Below are positions 43,897-52,501 of a stretch of DNA of 64,000 bases, piece by piece. The notes beneath the pieces were generated by a model. The model ran no database searches, had not been told where the DNA came from, and saw nothing but the letters and a program-made list of their open reading frames with translations. Position 1 is the first letter of the stretch. Every line of letters begins with the position of its first letter. The translations under genes and the position numbers were made by a program. Source of the stretch: CAZLFQ01 sp044229535 (GTDB lineage: Bacteria > Pseudomonadota > Alphaproteobacteria > Rickettsiales > Midichloriaceae); NCBI GenBank assembly GCA_044229535.1, contig JBGASU010000001.1:124001-188000 (forward strand). Direction: 5' to 3'.

Positions 43897-45108
43897 CTAA
43901 TGTTTTGAGCGATAGGCTGCATCAATTGATTCAGGTTGTGGAAGTGTTTTCTCATTTTTAGAAATGAAGAATAAGCCAATAAAGAATCCAAAATAGCCAA
44001 GAGTTGCAATTCTACCGATTGTTAAATAAGGTTCTTCTGGTGATTGGCCTCCAATATAACCTAGCACAATAAATGATACAAAGAACATTCCTAAAAGCTT
44101 CTTGAAACGTGGTCTATAGCTTCCACTTTTAACTGGGCAACGATCTAACCAAGGCAGTGCAAATAAAATCAATAATGCGCCAAACATTGCAACTACTCCA
44201 CCTAATTTATCAGGGATAGAGCGTAGAATTGCATAGAACGGTAGGAAATACCATTCTGGAACAATATGTGGGGGTGTGACCTGTGGGTTTGCCTCTATAT
44301 AGTTATCAGGATGTCCTAATACGTTTGGTGCAAAAAATACAAAGTAAAAGTAAACTAAGAAAAATATACCAAATCCAAAGAAATCCTTAATTGTATAGTA
44401 TGGATGGAATTTAATAGTATCCTTTTTAGTTTTTACTTCAATGCCTGTTGGATTTCCAGAACCATGCATATGTAATGCAATTATGTGTACTAGCACTAGT
44501 CCAATGATTACGAATGGTAATAAGAAGTGCAAAACAAAAAATCTATTCAGCGTTGGGTTGTCAACTGAATAGCCTCCCCATAGCCATATAACTATATCTT
44601 CGCCGATAAAGGGAACTGCTGAGAATAAATTAGTAATTACTTTTGCTCCCCAGAAGCTCATTTGACCCCATGGAAGCACGTATCCCATGAAAGCTGTGGC
44701 CATCATGGCGATGAATATGACAATACCAATAAACCACAATAACTCACGAGGTGATTTATATGAACCATAATATAAGCCGCGGGCTATATGCAAATATACG
44801 GCAGCGAAAAACATGGATGCCCCAACGGCATGAAGATATCGAAGTAGCCAACCATAGTTTACATCCCTCATGATGCGCTCAACGCTGTCAAAAGCCATTA
44901 ATGAGTTTGGCGTATATTGCATGGCTAAAAATAGACCAGTCAGGATTTGCATCACAAGAACTAAGCCAAGAATAGATCCAAAATTCCAAGCATAGCTTAA
45001 GTTTTTAGGTGCTTGATATTCAGCAGAATGTTTCATGAAGCTGAATATAGGTAATCTATATTCAATCCAATCTGCAGTATTTTGCATAACTTTATTTAAC
45101 GGTTTCAT
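43897..45108 (-). CDS. petB: Cytochrome b of the bc1 complex
   Basis: 403 aa, about eight TM helices. Haem ligand histidines are in LRYLHAVGASMFFAAVYLHIARGLYYG and in the second pair (VLHFLLPF and LVLVHIIALHMHGSG). The Qo-site PEWYFLPFYAILR motif is intact. Part of ubiquinol-cytochrome c reductase in the inner membrane. It is 2 nt downstream of petA, and the operon promoter lies before petA. The cytochrome c1 gene does not follow. Confidence 0.96.
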   Translation of the reverse strand: MKPLNKVMQNTADWIEYRLPIFSFMKHSAEYQAPKNLSYAWNFGSILGLVLVMQILTGLFLAMQYTPNSLMAFDSVERIMRDVNYGWLLRYLHAVGASMFFAAVYLHIARGLYYGSYKSPRELLWFIGIVIFIAMMATAFMGYVLPWGQMSFWGAKVITNLFSAVPFIGEDIVIWLWGGYSVDNPTLNRFFVLHFLLPFVIIGLVLVHIIALHMHGSGNPTGIEVKTKKDTIKFHPYYTIKDFFGFGIFFLVYFYFVFFAPNVLGHPDNYIEANPQVTPPHIVPEWYFLPFYAILRSIPDKLGGVVAMFGALLILFALPWLDRCPVKSGSYRPRFKKLLGMFFVSFIVLGYIGGQSPEEPYLTIGRIATLGYFGFFIGLFFISKNEKTLPQPESIDAAYRSKH

Positions 45109-45110
45109 AA

Positions 45111-45665
45111 TTATCCAATTTTAATTTTTGTGTCGCTAACAAATTCGTAAGGTGGAATTGGTAAATTTAAAGGTGCTGGGCCTTTTCTAATTCTGGCTGC
45201 AGTGTCATAATGTGAACCATGGCATGGGCATAGCCAGCCTTTATAATCACCCTTGTTAGTTAAAGGTACGCACCCCAAATGAGTGCAGACACCCACAGAA
45301 ACTAACCATTGTTCTTTGCCTTTTTTTACACGATCTTCATCTTTTTGAGGATCTTTGAGTTCGCTGAGTTCAACATTCTGAGCAGACTCTATTTCTGCTT
45401 TAGTTCTGTGTTTAACAAAAACAGGACTACCACGCCACATGACTGTAATAGTTTCGCCTTCTTTAACTTTTGTTAAGTCAACTTCAGTTGATCCAACGGC
45501 TAAAACGTCTGCTGAAGGAGCTAAGGAGCTTACAAATGGAATTGCCGCTGCTGCTGCACCAACGCAAGCTACTCCAATAGACGTGTCGACTATAAAGTCT
45601 CTTCTACCTTTTCCTTCCTCTGTTAATTCTTCTTTCTGATTTTCTAATGCTTCGTCTTTATGCAT
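45111..45665 (-). CDS. petA: Rieske iron-sulfur protein of the bc1 complex
   Basis: 184 aa. A twin-arginine-type anchor (GKGRRDFIVDTSIGVACVG, then a hydrophobic helix about 28-48), and the 2Fe-2S ligands C127, H129 and C146, H149 with structural disulfide C132/C148 (GVCTHLGCVP and WLCPCHGSHYD). Transfers electrons from ubiquinol to cytochrome c1. It is the first gene of the petA-petB-recF run. Confidence 0.96.
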   Translation of the reverse strand: MHKDEALENQKEELTEEGKGRRDFIVDTSIGVACVGAAAAAIPFVSSLAPSADVLAVGSTEVDLTKVKEGETITVMWRGSPVFVKHRTKAEIESAQNVELSELKDPQKDEDRVKKGKEQWLVSVGVCTHLGCVPLTNKGDYKGWLCPCHGSHYDTAARIRKGPAPLNLPIPPYEFVSDTKIKIG

Positions 45666-45694
45666 AGCTTAAATTATGGTTTATCTTATTTGTG

Positions 45695-45722
45695 AGTATA
45701 GTATTCCTCGCAAAACTGTCAA
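45695..45722 (-). promoter_or_regulatory. Sigma-70-type promoter for petAB
   Basis: On the minus strand TTGACA (45717-45722) and TATACT (45695-45700) with a 16-nt spacer. It would start transcription about 23 nt before the petA ATG. Confidence 0.75.
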
Positions 45723-45723
45723 A

Positions 45724-45744
45724 TAGACAATGAATAATTGTCTA
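45724..45744. promoter_or_regulatory. Perfect inverted repeat upstream of the petA promoter
   Basis: TAGACAAT and ATTGTCTA, 8 bp each, with a 5-nt spacer. It lies just upstream of the petA -35 box and about 50 nt before the divergent hydrolase gene, the place for a dimeric regulator acting on one or both. The regulator is unknown. Confidence 0.45.
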
Positions 45745-45794
45745 AAATCATAACATATTTTAACATCAAAGTTATGAGGTAATTAGTTTTAAAA

Positions 45795-46661
45795 ATGAAA
45801 ACTGTAAAAATAGGCAATGTAGACATATACACAGAAAACTTTGGCGATAGTTCTAATCCTGCGGTTTTGTTAATAATGGGTGCTACCGCTCAGGGTGTTA
45901 TGTGGGATGAAAAATTTTGTGAAGCTCTAGCCGACTTTGGGTATTTTGTTATACGTTATGATCATAGAGATACAGGTAAGTCGTCGCGGATAGATTATAA
46001 TGCATCTCCATACACTTTAGGCGATCTAACAAGTGATGCAATTTCTATACTAAAATCATACAATATTTCAAAAGCGCATTTTATAGGTGCTTCTATGGGT
46101 AGTTTTATTGCGCAAAAAGCAGCTCTAATTTATCCAGAGATGGTGAAGACGCTAACATGTATAATGTCTTCTCCTAATCATCAGATTTTTGTTGATGGGT
46201 TCGTAGGGAAGGACACGTCGCATCATCCACTCCCGCCATCTAATCCTTTGATAATGGAGTACTACCAAGAATTATTATCTATTAATCCTAAAACTATTGA
46301 AGAATCGGAGCAGCTACATTCTGAAGCTTGGAAAAAAGTTTCAGGGCATCATGAGCATTTAAGTATAAGAATGTTTGAAGGGAAGATTTTGAAGAGATTA
46401 AAAAATCATAAATACATACACAACCATAGTTTTGCTTTGGCGAATTCTCCAGATTTATATGGCGATCTCTGTAAAATTAATGTTCCGACTTTAATTATTC
46501 ATGGAAAAGAAGATTATGTTTTGCCTTTTGAACATGGACAGCATTTGTCAGAAATGATCAGGGGATCAAAATTTATAGAATATGATGGGATGGGGCATTG
46601 TTTTTCGGAAGATGTTTATAAAAAATTGTTAAAAGATTTAAAACAATTTTGGACTAAATAG
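45795..46661 (+). CDS. Alpha/beta-fold hydrolase
   Basis: 288 aa. Nucleophile S100 in FIGASMGSFIAQ (GxSxG-like elbow), the acid in HGKEDYVLPFEHG, and the catalytic His in GMGHCFSED; RYDHRDTGKSS is the oxyanion-side motif. Matches esterase/lipase and epoxide-hydrolase-like members of the family. Substrate unknown. No signal peptide, so it should act in the cytoplasm. Confidence 0.85.
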   Translation: MKTVKIGNVDIYTENFGDSSNPAVLLIMGATAQGVMWDEKFCEALADFGYFVIRYDHRDTGKSSRIDYNASPYTLGDLTSDAISILKSYNISKAHFIGASMGSFIAQKAALIYPEMVKTLTCIMSSPNHQIFVDGFVGKDTSHHPLPPSNPLIMEYYQELLSINPKTIEESEQLHSEAWKKVSGHHEHLSIRMFEGKILKRLKNHKYIHNHSFALANSPDLYGDLCKINVPTLIIHGKEDYVLPFEHGQHLSEMIRGSKFIEYDGMGHCFSEDVYKKLLKDLKQFWTK

Positions 46662-46992
46662 ATCGGTCTACATCCATAGGAGCGATTTGGTTGTTTCCAA
46701 AAAACCTATTATAGATTGAATCACTTAAAGCGATTTCCATTTGGTGCCCATGAAAATCTGTGCATAGTAAAGTTGCGCATAGATACCTGTTTATTATCTC
46801 GCAACGGGAAATTCCATGATATGAGTTTCTAGTGTTGTTTGGGTAAATTACTTCAACAGAAAAAAGGCCGTGTAACATATTGTAGATTGAAATCCTTATG
46901 CCATTATTAGATGGTAATGAAAGATCTGTATCTATATTTACTATTGTTGGCGTACTAAGATCTGAACGATAGCTTACGAATCTATTTATCAT
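46654..46992 (-). CDS. Small unknown protein, family C member 4
   Basis: 112 aa, starting MINRFVSYRSDLSTPTIVNI and ending APMDVDRSI. Predicted beta-rich and soluble, with cysteines in the middle (SRCEIINRYLCATLLC). Its start overlaps the stop of the upstream gene by 4 nt (ATGA), a coupled pair. The MDVD tail and general build link it loosely to the genes at 40.4-41.4 kb. Confidence 0.55.
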   Translation of the reverse strand: MINRFVSYRSDLSTPTIVNIDTDLSLPSNNGIRISIYNMLHGLFSVEVIYPNNTRNSYHGISRCEIINRYLCATLLCTDFHGHQMEIALSDSIYNRFFGNNQIAPMDVDRSI

Positions 46993-47339
46993 ATCTCAAC
47001 ATCCATTGTAGTCTGTTGAGCATTTAGATTAGCTGAATGCAAGTTGATCCATTCTTGAAACGATATGGGGTCGAGCAATACTTCGTAACACCTATTTGCC
47101 CAATAATACCCATTATGGCTTGATAGACTTGTAAAGCGTAGTATTGGTTGATCATTTTCGATTATTAGCAGTGGTGTACTGGCTCTTGTGAATACGTGTT
47201 CGTCAATGCCATTATAATTCACTCTTACAAAGAAATAATTTGGAAGGTCTGGATCTCTTCTTGGCATGATTGTGATTTCTTCGGCATTAATGCTTCTGAA
47301 AACTGATAGGGAGCTTACATAGAAAACTTGAGTTCTCAT
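46989..47339 (-). CDS. Small unknown protein, family C member 5
   Basis: 116 aa, starting MRTQVFYVSSLSVFRSINAE and ending QTTMDVEI. Contains EITIMPRRDPDLPNYFFVRV, comparable to DEVIVQRNPNNTFWLNGV in member 1. Predicted beta-rich; no signal peptide. Translationally coupled to member 4. Function unknown. Confidence 0.55.
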   Translation of the reverse strand: MRTQVFYVSSLSVFRSINAEEITIMPRRDPDLPNYFFVRVNYNGIDEHVFTRASTPLLIIENDQPILRFTSLSSHNGYYWANRCYEVLLDPISFQEWINLHSANLNAQQTTMDVEI

Positions 47340-47473
47340 CTGTTGATAATGATGCTTTGTGTTTATCAGAATAGCAATATTATACTTTTAGTCCAAGAAT
47401 TTGATGAAAAACTATGTCCTTTATATTGTTCTATTTTTAGTATATATAGATCCTAAATTTAATTTGGGTTTTT

Positions 47474-47713
47474 ATGAATTCTGGGAAAATCAATCCTGAT
47501 AGTTATGTTATATTAGCTCCTTATTCGTTTTCTAACTCTAAAGATTTTCAAGAGCAATCTGAAATTTGGAATAAGTCGGTTGCTGATATAGGAGGGATGA
47601 ACCTGAAAGTTGCCATAGTTAGTGTTGATAATAAGGAGTGCTGGAGAATTTTAAAAGTAGCAGAAAGAGAAAAGCAGGCGTTATCAGATGGTAAAGCTGT
47701 AAATGAAAAATAA
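47474..47713 (+). CDS. Small hypothetical protein upstream of bolA
   Basis: 79 aa. Starts MNSGKINPDSYVILAPYSFS, with NLKVAIVSVDNKECWRILKV in the middle and a charged C-terminus. It overlaps bolA by 11 nt and probably is cotranscribed with it and the mutase gene. No family was recognised. The conservation of this neighbour pair in relatives would settle whether it is real. Confidence 0.5.
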   Translation: MNSGKINPDSYVILAPYSFSNSKDFQEQSEIWNKSVADIGGMNLKVAIVSVDNKECWRILKVAEREKQALSDGKAVNEK

Positions 47714-47954
47714 TATTGAAAAAAAACTTAGTGATTCCTTCGACCCAAATTTTTTAGATGTGGTTGATGAATCGCATTTACATAAAGGGCACATGGGTTC
47801 AAGACCAGAGGGTGAAACACACTTCCGTGTGACAATAAATTCTGCTATGTTTGAAGGTAAGAGCTCTTTAGAATGTCATAAGTTAGTTTATGATGCCTTA
47901 GCTGAAGAGATGAAAAATAAAATTCACGCATTGGCGATTAAAATAGTTAGGTAA
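47703..47954 (+). CDS. bolA: BolA family protein
   Basis: 83 aa. The class II KH-like fold of BolA is clear: ESHLHKGHMG, then the helix-turn GETHFRVTINSAMFEGKSSLECHKLVYDAL split across the core, and a final strand HALAIKIV. The histidine of the SHLHKGH segment and the conserved His in LECHKLVY are the usual ligands for a shared 2Fe-2S cluster with monothiol glutaredoxins. The stop overlaps the next ATG by 1 nt. Confidence 0.93.
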   Translation: MKNNIEKKLSDSFDPNFLDVVDESHLHKGHMGSRPEGETHFRVTINSAMFEGKSSLECHKLVYDALAEEMKNKIHALAIKIVR

Positions 47955-49339
47955 TGGCACATAAATTTAATCCAACAATCATGCGCGCATATGATATTCG
48001 CGGCACGGTAAATAAAAATCTAGACGTAAAAGACGCTTACCATTTAGGCAGAAGCTTTGCGACACACATGTATCAAAATAATATTAAAGGAACGGTTATT
48101 CTTGGTAGAGATGGTAGATTAAGCTCCCCAGAATTAAGCGAGGCTTTAGTTAAAGGACTCGTGGAATCTGGAATAGATGTATTGCATATTGGATTAGTTC
48201 CAACACCCGCACTGTATTTTGCACATTTTGCAATCGAATCTGCGGCTGCAATTATGATTACTGGCTCGCATAACCCAGGTGATCAAAATGGTTTTAAAAT
48301 GGTCATGCAGCATGCGTCATTTTTTGGTGAAGATATTCAAACAATCGCTAAGATCGCTGCGAAAGGGGAATATGTAAACGGAAAAGGATCTATTAAAGAA
48401 ATAGACATTAAGAATGATTACATAACAACTTTAATTGCAAAAACCATAAAACCAAATGGCAAAAAACTTAAAATAGCTTGGGATGCGGGGAATGGTGCAA
48501 CTGGTGAAGTGGTGGAGTTATTGGCCAAGAAATTGGCAGGCGACCATATTTTATTGAATACAAAGATTGATGGCAATTTTCCAGTGCATCATCCAGACCC
48601 AACGGTTCCAGAAAACTTAGAGCAGATAATGGAGGTTGTTAAAAAAGAAAAATGTGATTTTGGAATTGCATTCGATGGCGATGGTGACCGTATTGGTACT
48701 GTGGATAATAAGGGTAGAATGGTATTTGGTGATCAGCAACTTCTTATTTTTGCTAAAGATTTGTTAAGTCGCGTTCCAAACTCAAAAATTATTGGTGATG
48801 TTAAAACAAGTAATATGGTTTTTGATAAAATCCGCGAAGCAGGCGGGCAACCAATTATTTGGAAAACTGGGCATTCGCACATTAAAGCTAAGATGAAAAA
48901 AGAAGGGGCAATTCTTGCTGGTGAGATGAGCGGGCATACATTCTTTGGTGAGAACTATTTTGGTTTTGATGATGCATTATTTGGTGCGTGTAAGTTCATT
49001 AACATTATGTCGCATTCTAAAGATAGCTTGAGTGAAATGATCGATGCAATGCCAGTCTTATTTAGTACTCCTGAACTCAGAATTGATATTGACGAAGAAA
49101 TTAAATTCAAAGTTGTAGATGATTTGAAAAAACTAATAATTACAAAAAAGTTAGAATTTAATGACCTTGACGGTATTCGCGTGACCAAGCCAAATGGCTG
49201 GTGGTTATTGCGCGCGTCAAATACCCAGAGTTGCTTAGTTATGCGTGTTGAAGGCAATACTAAAAAAGACATGGAAGCTATTTTGGCGGAAGTAAAAGGC
49301 TACTTCGCAGAGATTGGGTTTAAGCCTGTAGGAATTTAA
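47954..49339 (+). CDS. Phosphomannomutase/phosphoglucomutase
   Basis: 461 aa, alpha-D-phosphohexomutase family (ManB/AlgC/PgmB type). Phosphoserine S105 lies in ITGSHNPGDQNG, the Mg-binding loop is DGDGDRIG (near 238-245), the sugar loop is GEMSGHTFF, and the C-terminal phosphate loop is LLRASNTQSCLVMRVEGN. It interconverts hexose 1- and 6-phosphates and would feed GalU (4.7 kb). Whether mannose or glucose is preferred cannot be seen. Operon with bolA. Confidence 0.93.
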   Translation: MAHKFNPTIMRAYDIRGTVNKNLDVKDAYHLGRSFATHMYQNNIKGTVILGRDGRLSSPELSEALVKGLVESGIDVLHIGLVPTPALYFAHFAIESAAAIMITGSHNPGDQNGFKMVMQHASFFGEDIQTIAKIAAKGEYVNGKGSIKEIDIKNDYITTLIAKTIKPNGKKLKIAWDAGNGATGEVVELLAKKLAGDHILLNTKIDGNFPVHHPDPTVPENLEQIMEVVKKEKCDFGIAFDGDGDRIGTVDNKGRMVFGDQQLLIFAKDLLSRVPNSKIIGDVKTSNMVFDKIREAGGQPIIWKTGHSHIKAKMKKEGAILAGEMSGHTFFGENYFGFDDALFGACKFINIMSHSKDSLSEMIDAMPVLFSTPELRIDIDEEIKFKVVDDLKKLIITKKLEFNDLDGIRVTKPNGWWLLRASNTQSCLVMRVEGNTKKDMEAILAEVKGYFAEIGFKPVGI

Positions 49340-49417
49340 AGGAATTTTTTCATCGACATATAAAAAAAATATAAGTAATAATGGTTTTTACAATTTTAAT
49401 ATTTTTGAGGTGCCAAA

Positions 49418-50824
49418 ATTAGCTACACTACATATCACAAATTTGAAAATAGGTTGGTCATTATTGGCTTTGGAAGTATTTGCAAAGCTACGGTGCCGTT
49501 AGTACTTCGTCATTTAAAAATAGATGCTAATCAAATTACTATAATATCGCCAGAAGACCAAGATCAAAAATTTTTAGCTGAATTTGCCGTTGGATATGAA
49601 AAGTGTGAGATCACTAAAGAGAATTATCAATCGGTTCTTTCAAGTAAATTAAAAATAGGAGATTTTTTATTAAATCTATCAGTTAATGTTTCGAGCCTTG
49701 ATTTAATAAGGTTATGTCAAGAAAGTGGTGTTAATTATATGGATACATGTATAGAGCCTTGGCAGGGCGGATATACAGATTCTAGTTTATCAGCATCGCA
49801 GAGATCCAACTATGCATTACGAGAGTCAGTATTAGATTTAAAACCTAAAAGTAATAATAAGGCTACAGCGCTTGTAGCTCATGGTGCTAATCCTGGGCTG
49901 GTTTCACATTTTGTAAAACAAGGATTACTTAATATAGCTAAAGATAATGGCTTAAAACTTACGATTCCAACCTCTAAAAACGAATGGGCAGAATTAGCAA
50001 ATAAACTAAGTATAAAGGTTATACATATAGCCGAATTTGATTCTCAAATTAGTAATTACAACAAGAAGCACAGCGAATTTGTTAATACTTGGTCTGTTGA
50101 TGGTTTCGTTGCAGAAGGCTTGCAGCCAGCTGAATTAGGTTGGGGTACTCATGAGAAGAAAATGCCAGTAGATGGATTGAAACATGAGTTTGGTTGTGGA
50201 GCTGCTATCTATTTAAATAGACCTGGTATGACAACTAAAGTGAAAACTTGGACACCTACTGGTGGAAGTATTCATGGTTTTTTAATTACGCATAATGAAG
50301 CAATTTCAATAGCTGACTATTTTTCAATCAAAAACAAATATCGTCCAACCGTGCATTATAGTTATAGACCATGCTCAGATGCCATAGTTTCAATACATGA
50401 TTTTAATAGTTCTAGCCAATTAGAGCCTGAGAATAAATTAGTGCTAAACGAAGAGATTGTTGGTGGTATGGATGAGCTTGGCGTACTTCTAATGGGTAAT
50501 AAAAATGGAGTATATTGGTATGGTTCACAGCTTTCTGTTAGTGAAGCAAGAGATCTATGTCCATGGAATACAGCTACTAGCTTACAAGTTGCTATAGGTG
50601 TTTTTGCAGGAATGGTGTGGATATTGAAAAACCCAAGCTGTGGCCTTGTTGAATCTGAGGATCTAGATTTCAAATTTATACTAGATATTGCTGAGCCTTA
50701 TTTAGGTAAGTTAGTTGGAGTATATAGCGATTGGAATCCGACTAAGGTCGACAAAGGGTTGTATGACCAAGCAAATGATGACCAAGATCCTTGGCAATTT
50801 GATAAATTTAGAGTGAATGGTTGA
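49418..50824 (+). CDS. hss: Homospermidine synthase, probable ATT start
   Basis: NAD-dependent synthesis of homospermidine from putrescine or spermidine. The Rossmann motif VIIGFGSICKATVPL and the later NPGLVSHFVKQGL, WGTHEKKMP and YRPCSDAI blocks fit Hss (saccharopine-dehydrogenase-like fold). The only canonical start is TTG at 49454 (456 aa), but the frame before it, SYTTYHKFENR, matches the N-terminus expected of the family, and GAGG (49407-49410) sits 7 nt before an ATT at 49418. With a stop just upstream, ATT is the best start (468 aa). Confidence 0.85.
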   Translation: MSYTTYHKFENRLVIIGFGSICKATVPLVLRHLKIDANQITIISPEDQDQKFLAEFAVGYEKCEITKENYQSVLSSKLKIGDFLLNLSVNVSSLDLIRLCQESGVNYMDTCIEPWQGGYTDSSLSASQRSNYALRESVLDLKPKSNNKATALVAHGANPGLVSHFVKQGLLNIAKDNGLKLTIPTSKNEWAELANKLSIKVIHIAEFDSQISNYNKKHSEFVNTWSVDGFVAEGLQPAELGWGTHEKKMPVDGLKHEFGCGAAIYLNRPGMTTKVKTWTPTGGSIHGFLITHNEAISIADYFSIKNKYRPTVHYSYRPCSDAIVSIHDFNSSSQLEPENKLVLNEEIVGGMDELGVLLMGNKNGVYWYGSQLSVSEARDLCPWNTATSLQVAIGVFAGMVWILKNPSCGLVESEDLDFKFILDIAEPYLGKLVGVYSDWNPTKVDKGLYDQANDDQDPWQFDKFRVNG

Positions 50825-50988
50825 TCTCTAAATATAATTAAGGATTTTATCAATACTGTATAGCAATAATATTTTCAGAATATATCTACTCAGAAAATGT
50901 TGAGAAATATTTGAAATTCCTAATAAAAGTTCAATTAAATCACTTTTAATAATGAGAAGAGGAAGTTAGGGGGGGGCTCTTGCCTGTT

Positions 50989-51087
50989 GTCATCACGAGC
51001 TTCTATGCGAAGTGATCCAGTTCTTGTTTCTACTGTTAAGCAAAAGAAAACGCTGGATTGCTTTGTCGCTTTGCTCCGCGCAATGAC
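50989..51087. repeat. Dispersed palindromic repeat, copy 3
   Basis: Begins GTCATCACGAGCTTC, has GTGATCCAG and CGCTGGATTGC on opposite arms, and ends CGCGCAATGAC. It has a longer loop than the other copies. It occupies most of the 299-nt gap between hss and hisS (50825-51123), beyond which there is only AT-rich DNA, a G run at 50969-50976 and a small hairpin. Confidence 0.8.
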
Positions 51088-51101
51088 AGATTTTCTTTCA
51101 T

Positions 51102-51120
51102 AATCGGGCTTGACCCGATT
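51102..51120. terminator. Hairpin after hisS
   Basis: AATCGGG (51102-51108) pairs with CCCGATT (51114-51120) immediately beyond the hisS stop. No T run follows on the minus strand, so termination is uncertain. It could also be part of the neighbouring repeat. Confidence 0.4.
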
Positions 51121-51123
51121 ATT

Positions 51124-52374
51124 CTAGCTTTGTAGCGATGAAAACAAGTCTGAAATAGCTACAATATTCTCAGTTCCATTTTTCAGATTTTTTACTTTAA
51201 CATTTCCTGATTTCAATTCGTCATCACCAAAAATGATTGCGTGGGTTGCAGATATTTTATCTGCACGCTTCATCATTTTACCGATGTTTCCTGCGTATTC
51301 TAAATCTACGCAGATGTTTTTTTCTCTTAACATTCTAGCTATTTTTAAAGCTTCTTTCTCAGCTCTTTCGCCAATTGGAATTAATGAAACTACCTTGTCA
51401 GTAAGGAGTTTATACTCAAGTGATTTCATCAATTCATATAGTCTTTCAACACCTGCTGCAAAGCCAACCGCTGGAATCGATGGGCCGCCCATAAGTTCAA
51501 CCAAGCCATCGTATCTACCACCAGCCAGTACTGTTCCTTGGCTGCCTAATAGTTGTGTGGTGAATTCAAAAACGGTATGTGTGTAATAGTCTAAACCACG
51601 TACAAGTTTAGAATTAAGTTTGTATTCAATACCTAGTTCACTCAGTCCTGCTAATACTTTTTCAAAGAACTGTTTTGCACTATCAGTAAAGTGATCGGCA
51701 ATTTTTGGAGCATTAGCTAAGATTTTATGGTCGTTTGCATCTTTTGAATCCAATATACGTAATGGGTTTTTCTCTAGACGCATCTTGCTATCTTCTGATA
51801 AATCATTTTTATATTTATCTAAAAAAGAGGATAGGGCAGTGCGGTATTTATTGCGACTTTCTAAATCACCCAATGAATTTATTTCTAAAGTTACGTGCTG
51901 AGACAAATCCAAGCTCTTGAGGATATGATGAGCAATGGCAATTAACTCGACATCACAAAACGGGCTTTTAGCACCAATGTATTCAAAATTGATTTGATTG
52001 AATTGGCGATATCTAGCCTTTTGAGGGCGTTCATGTCTAAATACGGGCCCCCATGAATATAATTTTTGAGGTAATGATTGCGTTAGACCATTAGAAATAA
52101 GTGAGCGTACTATGCCAGCTGTAAATTCAGGGCGTAAGGTTATGCTGGTTTTTTCCCTGTCTAGGAATGTATAAGTTTCTTTGCTAACTATGTCTGAAGT
52201 GTCGCCTAAAGTTCTGTGGAATACATCTGAGAATTCAAAAATAGGTGTAGATAACTCTTTGAAATTATATTTGTTAGCCCACTCTTTCGCTATAGTAGTT
52301 ACTATATTTTGTAGTTCGATATCGAGCCCTATAATATCGCGAGTGCCGCGTACTGGTTGTAAATCCTTAGACAT
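51124..52374 (-). CDS. hisS: Histidyl-tRNA synthetase
   Basis: 416 aa from the ATG at 52374 (MSKDLQPVRGTRDI); an upstream in-frame start at 52431 adds a non-family extension. Class II motifs: motif 2 in YSWGPVFRHERPQKARYRQFNQ, the histidine-specific LVRGLDYYTHTVFEF, and motif 3 AVGFAAGVERL. A C-terminal anticodon-binding domain is present (about 325-416). It ends beside a hairpin and palindromic repeat, and is divergent from the transporter gene. Confidence 0.96.
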   Translation of the reverse strand: MSKDLQPVRGTRDIIGLDIELQNIVTTIAKEWANKYNFKELSTPIFEFSDVFHRTLGDTSDIVSKETYTFLDREKTSITLRPEFTAGIVRSLISNGLTQSLPQKLYSWGPVFRHERPQKARYRQFNQINFEYIGAKSPFCDVELIAIAHHILKSLDLSQHVTLEINSLGDLESRNKYRTALSSFLDKYKNDLSEDSKMRLEKNPLRILDSKDANDHKILANAPKIADHFTDSAKQFFEKVLAGLSELGIEYKLNSKLVRGLDYYTHTVFEFTTQLLGSQGTVLAGGRYDGLVELMGGPSIPAVGFAAGVERLYELMKSLEYKLLTDKVVSLIPIGERAEKEALKIARMLREKNICVDLEYAGNIGKMMKRADKISATHAIIFGDDELKSGNVKVKNLKNGTENIVAISDLFSSLQS

Positions 52375-52501
52375 AACTAATTTTGTTTGTAAGTTTAGGC
52401 AAAATATCGGTCTTAAGTATGATGTTGTCAACTAAAACTTATGCTTGCATTAGTGGAGTGTGTGGGCATAATCACATACTAATAAACTTTATTTTGAAGC
52501 G

